A DNA stretch of 64,000 nucleotides, taken from Flaviaestuariibacter flavus. Its GTDB lineage: Bacteria; Bacteroidota; Bacteroidia; Chitinophagales; Chitinophagaceae. Position numbers and translations under genes: made by a program. How positions within the stretch are numbered: position 1 is the first letter of the stretch; the number at the start of each line of letters is the position of its first letter. The notes under the pieces are model-generated. The model did no database searches, was not told the DNA's origin, and worked only from the letters and a program-made list of their open reading frames with translations. The DNA is taken from assembly GCF_004337505.1 (NCBI RefSeq), contig NZ_SJZI01000042.1, forward strand, positions 781,367 to 845,366, read 5' to 3'. Positions 57,336 through 64,000 of this stretch are shown here, in pieces.

Positions 57336-58826
57336 ATGAAATATTGCGCGCGAATACTATTCAGCTGTTTTCTTTTGAATGCTTCGGTTACCCATGCACA
57401 GAGCGCAGATAACCAGGCTAAAGACGAGCATTCCATGATCAATGTGAAAGAGGAAAAGAATGCAGGGCATTCTACCCATCCCGATGCACAATGGTATCCG
57501 AATGCAGGCCTTGGATTGTTCATTCACTGGGGCTTGTCGTCTGTCAAAGATCTGGATGCTTCCTGGCCGATGATACCCGGTCGTGCACTGGCCAATAAAG
57601 TATTGGATACAATGGAACTGCTCCGGGTAATCCGGGAAAAGGATTATAACCTTAAAGGCAAGCAGCCGGACATTACACCCAACGAATACTGGGCGATGGC
57701 CAAAGAATTCAATCCCGGGAGTTACGATCCCGATAAATGGATCAAGGCAGCTAAAGACGCGGGTTTTACCTATGCCGTTCTCACGACCAAGCATCACGAA
57801 GGCTTTGCCATGTGGCCGAGTAATTTTGGAAATTTCAGTACAAAGAACTTCATGGGTGGCCGTGACCTGGTCAAGCCCTTCATTGATGCCTGCCGCAAGT
57901 ATGGATTAAAAGTCGGCTTGTATTATTCGCCACCCGATTGGTATTTCGATAAAGATTACATGAATTTTTTGTACTACCGCGGACCTCAAAAAAATCCCGG
58001 TCTGCCGGTTGTTGATGCGGATTTGAATCCAAGAACCACAAAAAAAACAGCGGAAGAAATTCAACAGCACCAGGCTGAGTTTGCTACCTATGTACGCGGG
58101 CAGATAGAAGAAATATTAACCCGCTGGGGCAAGATCGATTTGCTTTGGTTTGATGGAAAAGCACCTATTCCTGACGGCGGCAACCTGATCACACAGGATG
58201 AGATCCGCAGGCTGCAGCCTGGCATAGTGATCAACCCTCGTATGCATGGTAAGGGCGATTTTATTACGTTTGAAAGAAATCCTCCCAAAGAAGATCCGGG
58301 TGAAGTCTGGGCGGAATTCTGCAATCCGTGGACGGGCAGCTGGGCCAACAGCAATACACGTCCTTTCCGTTCCAATGGCTTTATTCTGGGACAGTTGGTG
58401 GCGTGCAAAGCCTGGGGCGTAAATTATCTTTTAGGTGTTGGTCCGAAAGCCGATGGATCTATGCCGGATGCAGTTTACAAAAACATGAAAGTGGTGGAGG
58501 AGTGGATGAAGGTAAATGGTGCCGCCTTGCAAAACGCCAAGCAGTTGCCGGTTGGGGAATCGGCTTCCGTTCCCGCTACTGCAAAGGGAAACATCCGATA
58601 CTTATTTGCCATTCCACAATTCAGGGAGAAAGGCACAAGTGATGAAGATATGTTGCCCGCGACTGATACAACACTGGTTTTAAAAACTACCATGAAGCCG
58701 AAAGCGGTGAAATTGTTAGGCGCTGCCAAGGCCCTGAATTTCGCTTTCAATAATAACGAGATCTCGATTGAGTTGCCTGCTTCCCTTCGTACCAGGCTGG
58801 TAGATGTTGTGCAGGTAGAATTATGA
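57336..58826 (+). CDS. Alpha-L-fucosidase (GH29), copy 1
   Basis: Exported GH29 enzyme of 496 residues. Signal CARILFSCFLLNASVTHAQ; family signatures GLGLFIHWGLSSVKDLDASW, YAVLTTKHHEGFAMWPSNFG, KVGLYYSPPDWYFDKDYMNF and the nucleophile Asp in KIDLLWFDGKAPIPDGG. It removes alpha-fucose from glycans in the periplasm or outside. A near-duplicate follows after 7 bases. With the GH2 enzyme it suggests use of a fucosylated, galactose-containing glycan. Confidence 0.9.
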   Translation: MKYCARILFSCFLLNASVTHAQSADNQAKDEHSMINVKEEKNAGHSTHPDAQWYPNAGLGLFIHWGLSSVKDLDASWPMIPGRALANKVLDTMELLRVIREKDYNLKGKQPDITPNEYWAMAKEFNPGSYDPDKWIKAAKDAGFTYAVLTTKHHEGFAMWPSNFGNFSTKNFMGGRDLVKPFIDACRKYGLKVGLYYSPPDWYFDKDYMNFLYYRGPQKNPGLPVVDADLNPRTTKKTAEEIQQHQAEFATYVRGQIEEILTRWGKIDLLWFDGKAPIPDGGNLITQDEIRRLQPGIVINPRMHGKGDFITFERNPPKEDPGEVWAEFCNPWTGSWANSNTRPFRSNGFILGQLVACKAWGVNYLLGVGPKADGSMPDAVYKNMKVVEEWMKVNGAALQNAKQLPVGESASVPATAKGNIRYLFAIPQFREKGTSDEDMLPATDTTLVLKTTMKPKAVKLLGAAKALNFAFNNNEISIELPASLRTRLVDVVQVEL

Positions 58827-58833
58827 TTAAGCC

Positions 58834-60324
58834 ATGAAGTTTAATAACTATATCCTGACGTCTTCTTTGTCAATTCTTGCCTTCGCTGCCCATGCACAGG
58901 TGAAAGAAAATGCTGCTGCCCGGGTTGAACACAGCATGATAAGTGTGGATGAGCAGAAATCAGGTGTTTCGCATACCACGCATCCGGATGCGCAGTGGTA
59001 TCCCACTGCGGGCCTGGGTTTGTTCATTCATTGGGGATTGTCGTCGGTGAAAGATCTTGATGCATCGTGGCCGATGATTACAGGCTGGGGACTTGCATCC
59101 ATTAAACTGGATAGTGCAGAGATGGCACGGGTTATCCGGGAGCGTCAGTACAACATCAACGATTCGCGCCCGGTGCTGACGCCCAATGAATACTGGGCGA
59201 TGGCGAAAGAGTTCAATCCCGGGAATTATGATCCTGATAAATGGATGAAAGCGGCTAAAGCAGCAGGCTTTACGTATGCTGTATTGACCACCAAACACCA
59301 CGAAGGCTTTGCGATGTGGCCCAGCAAGTTTGGAAACTTTAATACCAAAAACTTCATGGGCGGGCGTGACCTTGTAAAACCCTTTATTGAAGCTTGTCGC
59401 AAATACCGTATCAAAGTCGGTTTGTATTTTTCACCACCCGATTGGTATTTTGAAAAGGAGTACAAGAGCTTTCGCCGGCCATCACCCAACAATCCTGATT
59501 TCCCCGAACTGGATGCCGACCTGAATCCCCGCACCGCAAAACCCGATCCTGAAAAGTTAATGAGACACAAAGCGGCCTATGCGGCCATGGTGCGGGGGCA
59601 GATCCTGGAATTGCTGACCAACTATGGCAAGATCGATTTACTGTGGTTTGATGGCAAGGCTCCAATTGATGATCCCACCACCGTTGTGACCCTGGAAGAG
59701 ATCAGGAAACTGCAGCCCGGGATTGTCATCAATCCCCGCATGCACGGAACGGGCGATTTCAAAACATTTGAGAGAACACCGCCGTCAAAGGATCCGGGTG
59801 ATATCTGGGCGGAGTTCTGCAATCCGTGGACAGGTAGCTGGGCCAACAGCAACACGCTTCCTTTTCGTTCCAATGCATTTATGCTCGGGCAGTTTGTTAC
59901 CATGCGTTCGTGGGGCGTGAACTACCTGCCAAGTGTTGGTCCCAAAGCCGATGGCTCCTTGCCGGAGGCTGTTTACCAGAACATGAAGGTGGTAGCGGAT
60001 TGGATGAAGACAAATGGCAAAGCGGTGAAGCATGTTACCCAGTTGCCTGCTGATGAATGGTCTTCCGTTCCTGCCACGGCAAGTGACAATCTTCGTTTTT
60101 TGTTTGCCATTCCCGCGTTTAAAGACAAGGGCATGTATGAGAAAGACCGGCTTGCGGCTGCGGATACTTCACTCGTTTTCAAAACATCCAGCAAACCGCG
60201 ATCCGTTTTGCTGTTAGGCAGCGGAAAGAAATTAAAATACACTTACGCCGGTAACCAGATGGTGATTGATTTACCTGCAGCGTTACGGAGCAATTTGGTA
60301 GATGTGGTACAGGTAACGTTTTAA
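58834..60324 (+). CDS. Alpha-L-fucosidase (GH29), copy 2
   Basis: GH29 enzyme of 496 residues, same length as copy 1 and similar along its whole length. Signal NNYILTSSLSILAFAAHAQ; GLGLFIHWGLSSVKDLDASW and YAVLTTKHHEGFAMWPSKFG are nearly identical to copy 1; nucleophile Asp in KIDLLWFDGKAPIDDPT. Clear differences lie in the loop after KVGLYFSPPDWYFEKEYKSF and in the C-terminal third, so the two may prefer different linkages. Translated from the same transcript (7-bp gap). Confidence 0.9.
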   Translation: MKFNNYILTSSLSILAFAAHAQVKENAAARVEHSMISVDEQKSGVSHTTHPDAQWYPTAGLGLFIHWGLSSVKDLDASWPMITGWGLASIKLDSAEMARVIRERQYNINDSRPVLTPNEYWAMAKEFNPGNYDPDKWMKAAKAAGFTYAVLTTKHHEGFAMWPSKFGNFNTKNFMGGRDLVKPFIEACRKYRIKVGLYFSPPDWYFEKEYKSFRRPSPNNPDFPELDADLNPRTAKPDPEKLMRHKAAYAAMVRGQILELLTNYGKIDLLWFDGKAPIDDPTTVVTLEEIRKLQPGIVINPRMHGTGDFKTFERTPPSKDPGDIWAEFCNPWTGSWANSNTLPFRSNAFMLGQFVTMRSWGVNYLPSVGPKADGSLPEAVYQNMKVVADWMKTNGKAVKHVTQLPADEWSSVPATASDNLRFLFAIPAFKDKGMYEKDRLAAADTSLVFKTSSKPRSVLLLGSGKKLKYTYAGNQMVIDLPAALRSNLVDVVQVTF

Positions 60325-60398
60325 TCCTGTTCAGGCAGAACGAAGAAAAAAATTTTGTGATGGTCTGATGCTGCGCTTAGTTGAAAAATGATTACTGA

Positions 60399-61625
60399 AT
60401 GAATATGAAAAGAATCTTCATCATGCTGTCTTGTTGCTGGATGGGAACAAATCTTTCCGCACAGAATATGTTGGTTGAAGAACTTCATGGTCCTGTCAGC
60501 AGCAATGAAGTTGCTTCTTTCAAAGCATTTGTCGGGCATACGCAACCTTCCCTGGATAATATTGGTAACGATTGGGTGTATGGCGGCAGCGGAAGCACAA
60601 TGGAAGCGTTGGGGATGATGTATGAGACAACGAACGATACTTCCATTCTGAATAAAATGATCCGGTTTGCGGATGTTGCCTTGCACATTCGCAACGACGC
60701 CGATACCGGCCGGGTTTTATGGACAGGCAAAAGGGAGTTGTGCTGGCCGAACAAAGCTGTTAACGCAGAAGATGCGGGCTATTCCGGCTCTGAAAACGGT
60801 GATGTCATCGCTCACATCGCGTATTGTGCACAGCTGGTTATCCGGAATAAAAAGCTATGGAATCACCCGGTCTCAATCGGCGACGCCTACCAATTCGGCG
60901 GTACCTATTTAGCGAGAGCTAAAAAATACATCGCGGAATTAAACAGGACGATCGACCGTTACATTCTCCCCAACTTTATTCAAAAAAACAGTTATCGTTT
61001 TTATTGGCCGCAGAATGAAAAATGGCAGGCATTGGGAGCACGCTATAAAAAGGATGCCGGCAAGCCCATCCCGTGGAATCAGCAGGCAATGCTGGCGGGC
61101 GGGTTTCAGCGCCTGGCTGAATGTCATGAACTTTTAAAGGAACAGGTTCAACGGGTAGCTTTATACGACAGGATCGTGAAAGCTTATTCGGATTGGTTTA
61201 TCAGTCAGCTGGTGCCCTATGAAGCAGGAGGCCATACCTGTTATAAATGGAGTTATGCGGTGAATGATACAGCCTTGAAATACATGGAGGATCAGGGTCA
61301 TGGTGGTTATGATGTTTGGGGTATCTGCCGGGCTTATTACAGGAAAGCCTACGGTGTCGGGAATGATGTGATGCAGCGATTGGCCAACACCGTGCACTAT
61401 GTTATGTACCAGGGCAACGGTCTTTTTTCGAAAAGGGTGGATGGGAAGAACGGTACGCAAAAGTATTTGGGTGCTTCGTATTTGTGTCTTGCCGGGTTTC
61501 AACCGGAACTCTACGACATCCTTGCTTCAGCCGATCTGGAACAAGCAAAGACAAAAGCAAACTACTTCGCACAGATAATTTTCAGCAGACAGCAACTGGC
61601 TTTAAATGCAAAGCTGGAAAAATAA
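60399..61625 (+). CDS. Exported protein, probable alpha/alpha-barrel carbohydrate-active enzyme
   Basis: Secreted protein of 408 residues with signal RIFIMLSCCWMGTNLSAQ. The mature part is all-helical with paired aromatic and His/Trp-rich helix ends (WVYGGSGSTMEALGMMYETT, DVIAHIAYCAQLVIRNKKLW, GGYDVWGICRAYYRKAYGVG), as in alpha/alpha-toroid glycoside hydrolases and lyases. I cannot name a GH or PL family. Its place as the last gene of the GH2-GH29-GH29 cluster supports a glycan role. The start may be either Met of MNMKR. Confidence 0.55.
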   Translation: MNMKRIFIMLSCCWMGTNLSAQNMLVEELHGPVSSNEVASFKAFVGHTQPSLDNIGNDWVYGGSGSTMEALGMMYETTNDTSILNKMIRFADVALHIRNDADTGRVLWTGKRELCWPNKAVNAEDAGYSGSENGDVIAHIAYCAQLVIRNKKLWNHPVSIGDAYQFGGTYLARAKKYIAELNRTIDRYILPNFIQKNSYRFYWPQNEKWQALGARYKKDAGKPIPWNQQAMLAGGFQRLAECHELLKEQVQRVALYDRIVKAYSDWFISQLVPYEAGGHTCYKWSYAVNDTALKYMEDQGHGGYDVWGICRAYYRKAYGVGNDVMQRLANTVHYVMYQGNGLFSKRVDGKNGTQKYLGASYLCLAGFQPELYDILASADLEQAKTKANYFAQIIFSRQQLALNAKLEK

Positions 61626-61750
61626 CATAGACGCGTCTGAGGCAGGTGGCTGGTGTTGTCTGAAAACACCCCTTTCCATTCGCTACTGCCCGCATTCACG
61701 AAGGGCAGGCAAAGTGCTTGGATTAAACAGGCTTCTTTCCGTGGCTATTC

Positions 61751-62374
61751 TTAGCCGGAAGATCCCGCTCCTTTAGCTTTTTTTTCGCTCACCCGGGGTA
61801 AGGCAAAATAGATATATAACAATATGATGGGTATGATGCTGAAAGGAACGCTCCACAGGCAAATGATCAGGGCCGCCAGGTGCAGCGCCGGGGCAATTGC
61901 ATACTCCTTAGTAAGCGAGCGAAGGAGTCGCCTATCTGCATCGTCTTCTATCAGTTCTTCATGCCTGTTTGCGTACCACCAGGTCAGATTGTAAAACAGG
62001 GTCATCAGCACCAGGGTTGCATGGTAGATCAAGGCGGCCGTTCGCTCGTCGGGCTTGCCCACATGACGTGCCAATAACCCGGTGGTAAACGACTGCAGGG
62101 TGACAAACATCAGAAAAAAAGTGTTCAGGATCAGCAGGTACTGGTCGGTTTGCCTGATATAGATAAACATGTTGTGATGGTTGGACCACGCGATGCATAT
62201 AAACAGGAAGGATGCGGCGAAGGCAGCATAATGCGGCCATTGGTCGGCGATGGCCTTCAGCAGGCTTGTTTCGGTTTCTGGCTTGGGCAACTCGGTAGCC
62301 AGCAATGTTGCCGCGATGGCCAGAACGGCGTCGCTGAAATACTCGAGCCGGTCTGTTGGCCGATGATTGTGCAT
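61751..62374 (-). CDS. TMEM175/DUF1211-family potassium channel-like protein
   Basis: Membrane protein of 207 residues with about six helices. The family signature RxxxFSDAVxAI appears as DRLEYFSDAVLAIAATLLAT. Further helices are HYAAFAASFLFICIAWSNHH, YLLILNTFFLMFVTLQSFTT and LVLMTLFYNLTWWYANRHEE. Bacterial members form tetrameric K+-conducting channels. It is convergent with the glycan cluster, with no clear terminator between. GC is as low as in that cluster. Confidence 0.82.
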   Translation of the reverse strand: MHNHRPTDRLEYFSDAVLAIAATLLATELPKPETETSLLKAIADQWPHYAAFAASFLFICIAWSNHHNMFIYIRQTDQYLLILNTFFLMFVTLQSFTTGLLARHVGKPDERTAALIYHATLVLMTLFYNLTWWYANRHEELIEDDADRRLLRSLTKEYAIAPALHLAALIICLWSVPFSIIPIILLYIYFALPRVSEKKAKGAGSSG

Positions 62375-62507
62375 AGGAACCGTTTAAGATTCAACAATTG
62401 TATTACCATAACAGATTCGCAACTCCACCTGCATTTTGACAGGCCTGTTTCAAAACTGCCTCGCTATTGCTCCTTGCAGCGAAATGACATTTAGCCACCA
62501 CTTCAGT

Positions 62508-62936
62508 TCACCTTCTGTTGGTATCAGGTGGTGGGATTTTATGTTCTAAGGTTTTAAGCAACTTTTGCTTAAGCTGCCTGAAGGCCCCGATAAAAGCATA
62601 AATATTATCCTCCAGCACATTGTGCTCTTCCCTGAAAAGGCCGTCATCTTTGTTATCGGCATTCCGGACCATTTTTCCTACATGGTCCAGGTGTGTATCG
62701 GCCTGGTCCCTGAGCGTGCGTATTTGCTGGCGGGTATCGTTCAGCATTTGTCTCAACGCTTCACCTTGCTGATCCCTGCCTTCGTACCGTGTGATCAGGT
62801 TGTCAAAGAACCGTAGCTCTTCTTCATAGAAAGCCAGTTCCTCTTTCCAGTATTCGGTTAGTGAGTACAACTCCTGCCAGGGCGCTCCCGTCAGGTAGTC
62901 TCGATTAGGGCGTAGCCGGTATTCAAGTAATTTCAT
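62508..62936 (-). CDS. Helical protein of unknown function
   Basis: Soluble protein of 142 residues, almost wholly helical and charged (WKEELAFYEEELRFFDNLIT, LRQMLNDTRQQIRTLRDQAD, NIYAFIGAFRQLKQKLLKTL). It has a weak DUF-like, hemerythrin-independent four-helix look; no metal ligands stand out. Start taken at ATG 62936 (MKLLEYRLRPNRDYL); the frame extends to an ATG at 63050 but the extra 38 residues look non-coding. Unknown family. Confidence 0.5.
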   Translation of the reverse strand: MKLLEYRLRPNRDYLTGAPWQELYSLTEYWKEELAFYEEELRFFDNLITRYEGRDQQGEALRQMLNDTRQQIRTLRDQADTHLDHVGKMVRNADNKDDGLFREEHNVLEDNIYAFIGAFRQLKQKLLKTLEHKIPPPDTNRR

Positions 62937-63429
62937 TATTGCTCCAATTTTAAGTGAAAGGATGTTGTTTGCGTTTGGGATTATACTGTAGACAAGCCAG
63001 GAGTCAATTGGCGATGATAATCGGTCATACTCCAGCTCATAACCTGCCATTCCTGTAAATGGCCGAAAATTCAGTGCCAGACAATCATTTGCCGTAAAAA
63101 ATCATTTTGTTTTACTGGAAAGGTTGCGCCCTTTTCGGGCAAAGGGCTAAACGATTATTCAGCAGGATACCTGTTTGTGGGAGGATGAGTTATATTGAAT
63201 CAGGCGATCGAAAGACAAAGAGTCTGAGCAAGGGGTGTGAGGTGTAGAACATTAAAGAGGGGTGAAAACCTCGAACAGATGGGCCGCGATAATCATGGAA
63301 ACATTTAAAAAGCAATATCCAGGTGCTGTGGATTTCTTTTTGAGTGCATGAAGAAACACAGCTAACTTCATTAACCCTTCTCGTTTAGAATGGGATGCAA
63401 TTTTCTGCTTTAGTTTTTGATCAGCTAAT
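62937..63429. other. 493-bp gap
   Basis: Low-GC DNA between divergent genes. No frame over 40 residues with coding character, no hairpin with T run and no dispersed phrase repeat was found. It should hold the promoters of both flanking genes. Confidence 0.5.
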
Positions 63430-64000
63430 ATGGAAGATAAAGTACCGTCAACTCAGGATCAAAATCTCTCTGAGGTTCTTGACCGGATTACCGATGGCTT
63501 CTACGCGATCGACCCGGATGGAACGGTGCTTTACTGGAACAAAGCTGCCGAAGAAATGCTTGGAAAAAAGAAGGATGAGGTGATTGGTAGATCGCTTTGG
63601 AACTGTTTTCCGGAGGCCCAGGCGCTTAACTTTTACACGCTTTATCATCAGGCATTCCAGGAACAAAGAACCATTCACTTTGAAGGCTACTACCCCCCAC
63701 GGGACATTTGGGCGGAAGTAAGCGTGTATCCTTCTGCAAACGGGCTTTCCGTATATTTTAAAAACATCAATGAACGCAAGCGGCTCGAAAGGGAGTTGCT
63801 CGAGCACCAGCACGGACTGACCGCTGCGATTATTGCGGCGCAGGAACAAGAGCGCTCGCTCATCAGTCAGGAACTACACGACAACGTCAACCAGTTGCTT
63901 ACCTCGGCAAAACTTTATGCCGGTTTAGCCCGTGACGGCGTTGGCGCTGCTGTAGAAATGATCGCAAAGTCCGTCGCCTTGATCCAGGCGGCCATCGATG
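63430..64000 (+). CDS. PAS-domain sensor histidine kinase (NarL-type partner class), partial
   Basis: N-terminal 190 residues of a soluble sensor kinase that runs off the right edge. A PAS domain (LDRITDGFYAIDPDGTVLYW, NKAAEEMLGKKKDEVIGRSL, SVYPSANGLSVYFKNINERK) is followed by a HisKA_3 dimerisation domain with the phospho-acceptor His in ERSLISQELHDNVNQLLTSA. This class pairs with NarL/LuxR-type regulators, which may follow outside the window. No membrane segment is present. The frame was translated codon by codon from ATG 63430 and is open to the end. Confidence 0.85.
   Translation, partial: MEDKVPSTQDQNLSEVLDRITDGFYAIDPDGTVLYWNKAAEEMLGKKKDEVIGRSLWNCFPEAQALNFYTLYHQAFQEQRTIHFEGYYPPRDIWAEVSVYPSANGLSVYFKNINERKRLERELLEHQHGLTAAIIAAQEQERSLISQELHDNVNQLLTSAKLYAGLARDGVGAAVEMIAKSVALIQAAID

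Noticed and set aside
1..64000. CRISPR arrays, rRNA operons, complete insertion sequences or prophage genes
   Set aside because: No regularly spaced 20-40 bp direct repeats with unique spacers were seen; the 94-bp array has no spacers. No transposase, integrase, capsid or terminase motif was found.

Overview
The window comes from a Bacteroidota genome, most likely a GC-rich member of the Chitinophagaceae. The signs are lineage-typical families (a DUF4293-like membrane protein, TonB-type barrels with and without a carboxypeptidase-regulatory domain, BlaI/M56 pairs, a T9SS-type C-terminal domain, GH29 fucosidases), several promoters of the Bacteroidota form TAnnTTTG, and no obvious Shine-Dalgarno sites. 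No rRNA, CRISPR array or complete insertion sequence was seen. There are two intact tRNAs (Ser-GCT, Pro-TGG) and dnaA.

Layout. 1-2.0 kb: the end of an RND efflux operon (adaptor, TolC). 2.1-6.8 kb: an HD-domain gene, then a tightly overlapping minus-strand operon of two PAP2 phosphatases, a half-size EamA transporter, a response regulator and a sensor kinase, probably for envelope lipid remodelling. 7.0-10.0 kb: an outer-membrane barrel and a PepSY-like protein. 10.3-15.3 kb: minus strand, class III nucleotide cyclase, Crp/Fnr regulator with an N-terminal Cys cluster, ClC channel, HNH nuclease, and an unknown protein with an inverted repeat on its start codon. 15.6-25.6 kb: a FadN-like beta-oxidation enzyme, MetG, a metzincin-like lipoprotein, two coupled S66 LD-carboxypeptidases and the K+ transporter Kup. 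25.8-31.7 kb: an unknown secreted protein, a membrane protein, PurQ and two DsbD-type proteins. 31.7-37.3 kb: a tiny T9SS-CTD-like protein, BlaI/BlaR1 and a TonB-type barrel. 37.4-52.6 kb: housekeeping and envelope genes (nucleotidyltransferase, GlyA, nitronate monooxygenase-like enzyme, LigT-like enzyme, NatAB-type ABC transporter, zinc phospholipase C-like enzyme, FAD dehydrogenase, a 5'-nucleotidase split into two genes, DnaA). 52.7-54.3 kb: tRNA-Ser, a lipoprotein, tRNA-Pro and a 94-bp-period array of tRNA-Pro 3' halves with terminators. 54.7-61.6 kb: a lower-GC carbohydrate cluster (GH2, two GH29, a probable alpha/alpha-barrel protein). 61.7-64.0 kb: a TMEM175-like channel, a helical protein and the start of a PAS histidine kinase.

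Three things stand out. First, tRNA-Pro is followed by three copies of its 3' half, each with its own terminator, at exactly 94-bp spacing, and the lower-GC glycan cluster begins just beyond. Second, intergenic DNA is rich in inverted repeats built from short recurring phrases. Two near-equal elements (about 133 bp) share termini and some interior, one repeat supplies a stop codon, and two phrases appear to have become the coding sequence of the MetG linker. Third, candidate operators with precise geometry lie before blaI, before the TonB-type gene after blaR1, and before a secreted coiled-coil gene. The last two share TACGA-N6-TCGTA half-sites with 11-bp periodicity.

Functional calls rest on motifs read by eye and on family knowledge. 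No database search was possible. Start codons were chosen from signal peptides, overlaps and conserved N-termini.
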